From Paenibacillus caseinilyticus (GTDB taxonomy: Bacteria > Bacillota > Bacilli > Paenibacillales > NBRC-103111), in the NCBI RefSeq assembly GCF_027533645.1, contig NZ_JAQAGY010000017.1, positions 103,686-167,685 on the forward strand: a stretch of DNA of 64,000 nucleotides. Direction: 5' to 3'. Under the pieces are notes generated by a model. It was not told where the DNA came from and did not search any database. It saw only the letters and a list, made by a program, of their open reading frames with translations. The position numbers were made by a program, and so were the translations under genes. Numbering within the stretch: position 1 is the stretch's first letter; each line of letters opens with the position of its first letter. Of the stretch, positions 62,315-64,000 are shown one piece after another.

Positions 62315-63520
62315 ATGGAATGGAGTAAGGGGACGGCGCAGCGGCTCCGGGTACTGGTGCTCTCCGGCAATCTGGGGGACGGCCACCGGCAGGCGGCCAA
62401 AGCTTTGGCGGAAGCGTCCCGGCTGGGAGCAGGCGGAGCGGTGGATACGGAAGTCGTCGACTTCATGCAGCGCGTGTATCCCCAGCTGCAGCACGTCGTG
62501 AAATACGGGTTTCTTAAGATGGTGGAAAAAACGCCGTCGCTTTACGGATATCTCTATCATAAAACGAAATATGACGAGGGGCTGTCCCCCTTGTTTTCGC
62601 TGTTTCTGCGGCTCGGGCGCCGCGAGCTGCTCCGGCTGGCGGCCGAATACCGTCCGGATGCGATCATCTGTACCTTTCCGCTGGCCGCGGCGGCAGTATC
62701 GCTCCTGAAGGCGGAGGGAAGGCTCTCCGTGCCGCTGGTGACGGCTATCACGGACCATACGGATCATGCGTTGTGGCTCAATCCGTGCACGGACCTGTAT
62801 CTGGCCGGCTCCCAGCAGGTGGCGGCCGCGCTGCGGGCCCGGGGGATTCCATCCGCCCGGATCACCGTCAGCGGCATTCCGGTCGCTCCCCGGTTCTACA
62901 CCAAAGAGGACCGGTGCCGCACCCGCACGGAGCTCGGTCTGCGTCCGGACCTGCCCGTCGTGCTCGTCATGGGCGGAGGCGGGGGGCTGCTCAGCGACGG
63001 CATCCGCTCGCTGCTGCGGTCGGAGGAAGTGTGCTGCAGCGTACAGCTGGTCGTTGTCTGCGGCAGCAACCAGGCGGTGAAGCGGGAGCTGGAAGCAGAG
63101 CGGCTCCGCCGGCCGGAAGGCCAGGTCCGGCTGCTGGGCTTCGCGGAGGATATCCACCGGTGGATGGCGGCGGCGGACCTGCTGCTGACGAAGCCCGGCG
63201 GCCTCACCACGTCGGAGGCCGTAGCCAAAGCGCTGCCGATGCTGCTCTACAAGCCCATCCCCGGCCAGGAAGAGGACAATGCCGCCGTGCTGGAGCGGGC
63301 CGGCGTTGCCGTGCTGGCCTCCGGCGGTGGCTCCTTGACGGACCAGCTGCTGAAGCTGGTCCGCGATCCTGCCCGCCTGGCGCAGATGCGGGCCCGGGCG
63401 GAGGCCTTCCGCATCGCGCGGCCCGCCGAGCGGGCATGGGAGGCGGTGCTGGCGCTGCATCCGCAGGGACAGACGGGCCTTGCGCCCCGGACCGAGCTCA
63501 GCATGCGCAAGGCCTGGTAG
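62315..63520 (+). CDS. processive-type diacylglycerol beta-glucosyltransferase family (MGDG synthase / UgtP-like)
   Basis: 401 aa, GT28. The MGDG_synth N-terminal domain has LSGNLGDGHRQAAKAL and acidic surface VVDFMQRVYPQLQHVVKYGF; the C-terminal UDP-sugar domain has VLVMGGGGGLL, VVVCGSNQ and the donor motif LTKPGGLTTSEAVAKALPML. It builds glucosyl-diacylglycerol, the usual anchor for lipoteichoic acid, or a related glycolipid. LTA synthase is elsewhere in the window, so both steps of one pathway may be present. AGGGGG before ATG 62315. Confidence 0.88.
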   Translation: MEWSKGTAQRLRVLVLSGNLGDGHRQAAKALAEASRLGAGGAVDTEVVDFMQRVYPQLQHVVKYGFLKMVEKTPSLYGYLYHKTKYDEGLSPLFSLFLRLGRRELLRLAAEYRPDAIICTFPLAAAAVSLLKAEGRLSVPLVTAITDHTDHALWLNPCTDLYLAGSQQVAAALRARGIPSARITVSGIPVAPRFYTKEDRCRTRTELGLRPDLPVVLVMGGGGGLLSDGIRSLLRSEEVCCSVQLVVVCGSNQAVKRELEAERLRRPEGQVRLLGFAEDIHRWMAAADLLLTKPGGLTTSEAVAKALPMLLYKPIPGQEEDNAAVLERAGVAVLASGGGSLTDQLLKLVRDPARLAQMRARAEAFRIARPAERAWEAVLALHPQGQTGLAPRTELSMRKAW

Positions 63521-63601
63521 GCAGGGGCCGATGCTGCGGCCCTTCGCTTGAGGGGCAGCCTGCTGCGCTGGGGATCGTGTACGCTTGCGATGATGTGGAT
63601 A

Positions 63602-63665
63602 CATAAGCAAGGGGCCTCATCAGAATAAGGCTTCATCGGAATAAGACCACATAAGAATGGTCACA
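63602..63665 (-). repeat. degenerate 16-bp tandem repeats
   Basis: Four units starting with CAT at 63602, 63618, 63634 and 63650. The middle two, CATCAGAATAAGGCTT and CATCGGAATAAGACCA, are most alike. Lies in the gap between convergent genes, just before the minus-strand terminator. Confidence 0.65.
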
Positions 63666-63668
63666 TAC

Positions 63669-63697
63669 CAAAAACACCCCTTCGAAAGCGAAAGGGG
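63669..63697 (-). terminator. intrinsic terminator of the YhfH-like gene
   Basis: Minus strand CCCCTT / AAGGGG stem with a 9-nt loop, followed by TGTTTTTG. Confidence 0.75.
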
Positions 63698-63740
63698 CGC
63701 TTTGGATATGGGACCTTCAAGGACGGGGAACAGGTAGGAG

Positions 63741-63926
63741 TTATTCGCCCCCGTGGGGCGTATCGGCTGGGGAACGGGTAACGGGACTGAGCGGGTAGAA
63801 GGTGACGCCGCGGCAGGAGGGACAGGTACAGCTGTAACAGTCCGCCATCTCCTCCATCGATTCGCCGCACGTATCGCAGCATTTGAGAGGCAGGTTCTCG
63901 TAGAACTCGCTTGATCGCATTTGCAT
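63741..63926 (-). CDS. YhfH-like small zinc-ribbon protein
   Basis: 61 aa from ATG 63926 (GGGAG about 10 bp upstream). SEFYENLPLKCCDTCGESM, then CYSCTCPSCRG: two Cys-x2-Cys pairs that should bind zinc. The EFY-NLP-K-C--CGE-M-E pattern matches the small YhfH proteins of Bacillus, whose function is not established. The tail (SPVTRSPADTPHGGE) is longer than usual. Little else can be said. Confidence 0.75.
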   Translation of the reverse strand: MQMRSSEFYENLPLKCCDTCGESMEEMADCYSCTCPSCRGVTFYPLSPVTRSPADTPHGGE

Positions 63927-64000
63927 GTTGCCATCACTCCCTTTTGTCCAGGATACCTTCACTATACAAGATATCATTTGGGAATGTAAGCGATTTCTTG

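Noticed and set aside
62009..63610. 533-codon frame antisense to the glycosyltransferase
   Set aside because: Same reasoning: composition of an antisense shadow, no start signals.

Overview
The window looks like chromosomal DNA from a high-GC, spore-forming, Gram-positive bacterium of the Paenibacillus type. The evidence is a YesM/YesN-type two-component system beside LplB/YtcP/LplA-type sugar import genes, a spore-coat transglutaminase (tgl), an S-layer-anchored YcdB protein, an LTA synthase, an SdpR/SdpI-like pair, strong AGGAGG-type ribosome binding sites and frequent GTG/TTG starts. The species cannot be named from sequence alone. I see no rRNA, tRNA, CRISPR array, prophage or insertion sequence.

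Layout. 1-3910: a cold-shock protein (partial) divergent from an acyl-ACP desaturase, a GNAT acetyltransferase, a membrane-protein gene split by an in-frame TAG, and two small genes. 4149-19579: a polysaccharide-utilisation locus with a YesM/YesN sensor-regulator pair, a 1183-aa secreted clan GH-A glycosidase, an ABC importer (two permeases and a binding lipoprotein, no ATPase) and a 1369-aa paralogous glycosidase. A 26-bp element, identical but for one base and at identical spacing to a -10 box, precedes both the first glycosidase and the importer. It is the best candidate for the YesN-type regulator's operator. 19908-26723 (minus): an ArsR-type regulator and a complete oligopeptide ABC importer. 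26967-33188: an RNA methyltransferase, a DUF2243 membrane protein, a PAS/GAF diguanylate cyclase and a Hanks-type kinase. 33212-37452 (minus): two small proteins, a YcdB/S-layer protein and an SdpR/SdpI-like pair with a palindromic operator. 37697-41251: an AraC regulator divergent from an aldo/keto reductase, then a metallo-hydrolase/TetR operon whose promoter carries two palindromes 21 bp apart. 41669-43624: LTA synthase. 43905-49089: the mannitol operon mtlA-mtlR-mtlF-mtlD with a cre-like site. 49479-51864: dgt and tgl. 52040-56768 (mostly minus): a phosphoesterase, small membrane and effector-binding proteins, a histidine phosphatase and a secreted alpha/beta hydrolase. 56988-63926: a NagZ-type lipoprotein, a multi-PAS hybrid kinase with a degenerate receiver, a diacylglycerol-glucosyltransferase-like enzyme and a YhfH-like zinc protein.

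How the genes fit together. The most coherent system is the 4149-19579 locus: an outside signal sensed by YesM, a YesN-type AraC regulator, two secreted multi-domain glycosidases with CBM9 modules, and an importer for the released oligosaccharides. Its substrate cannot be assigned from sequence. A second theme is short degenerate tandem repeats (12-18 bp units) in several intergenic gaps, some of them directly before genes.
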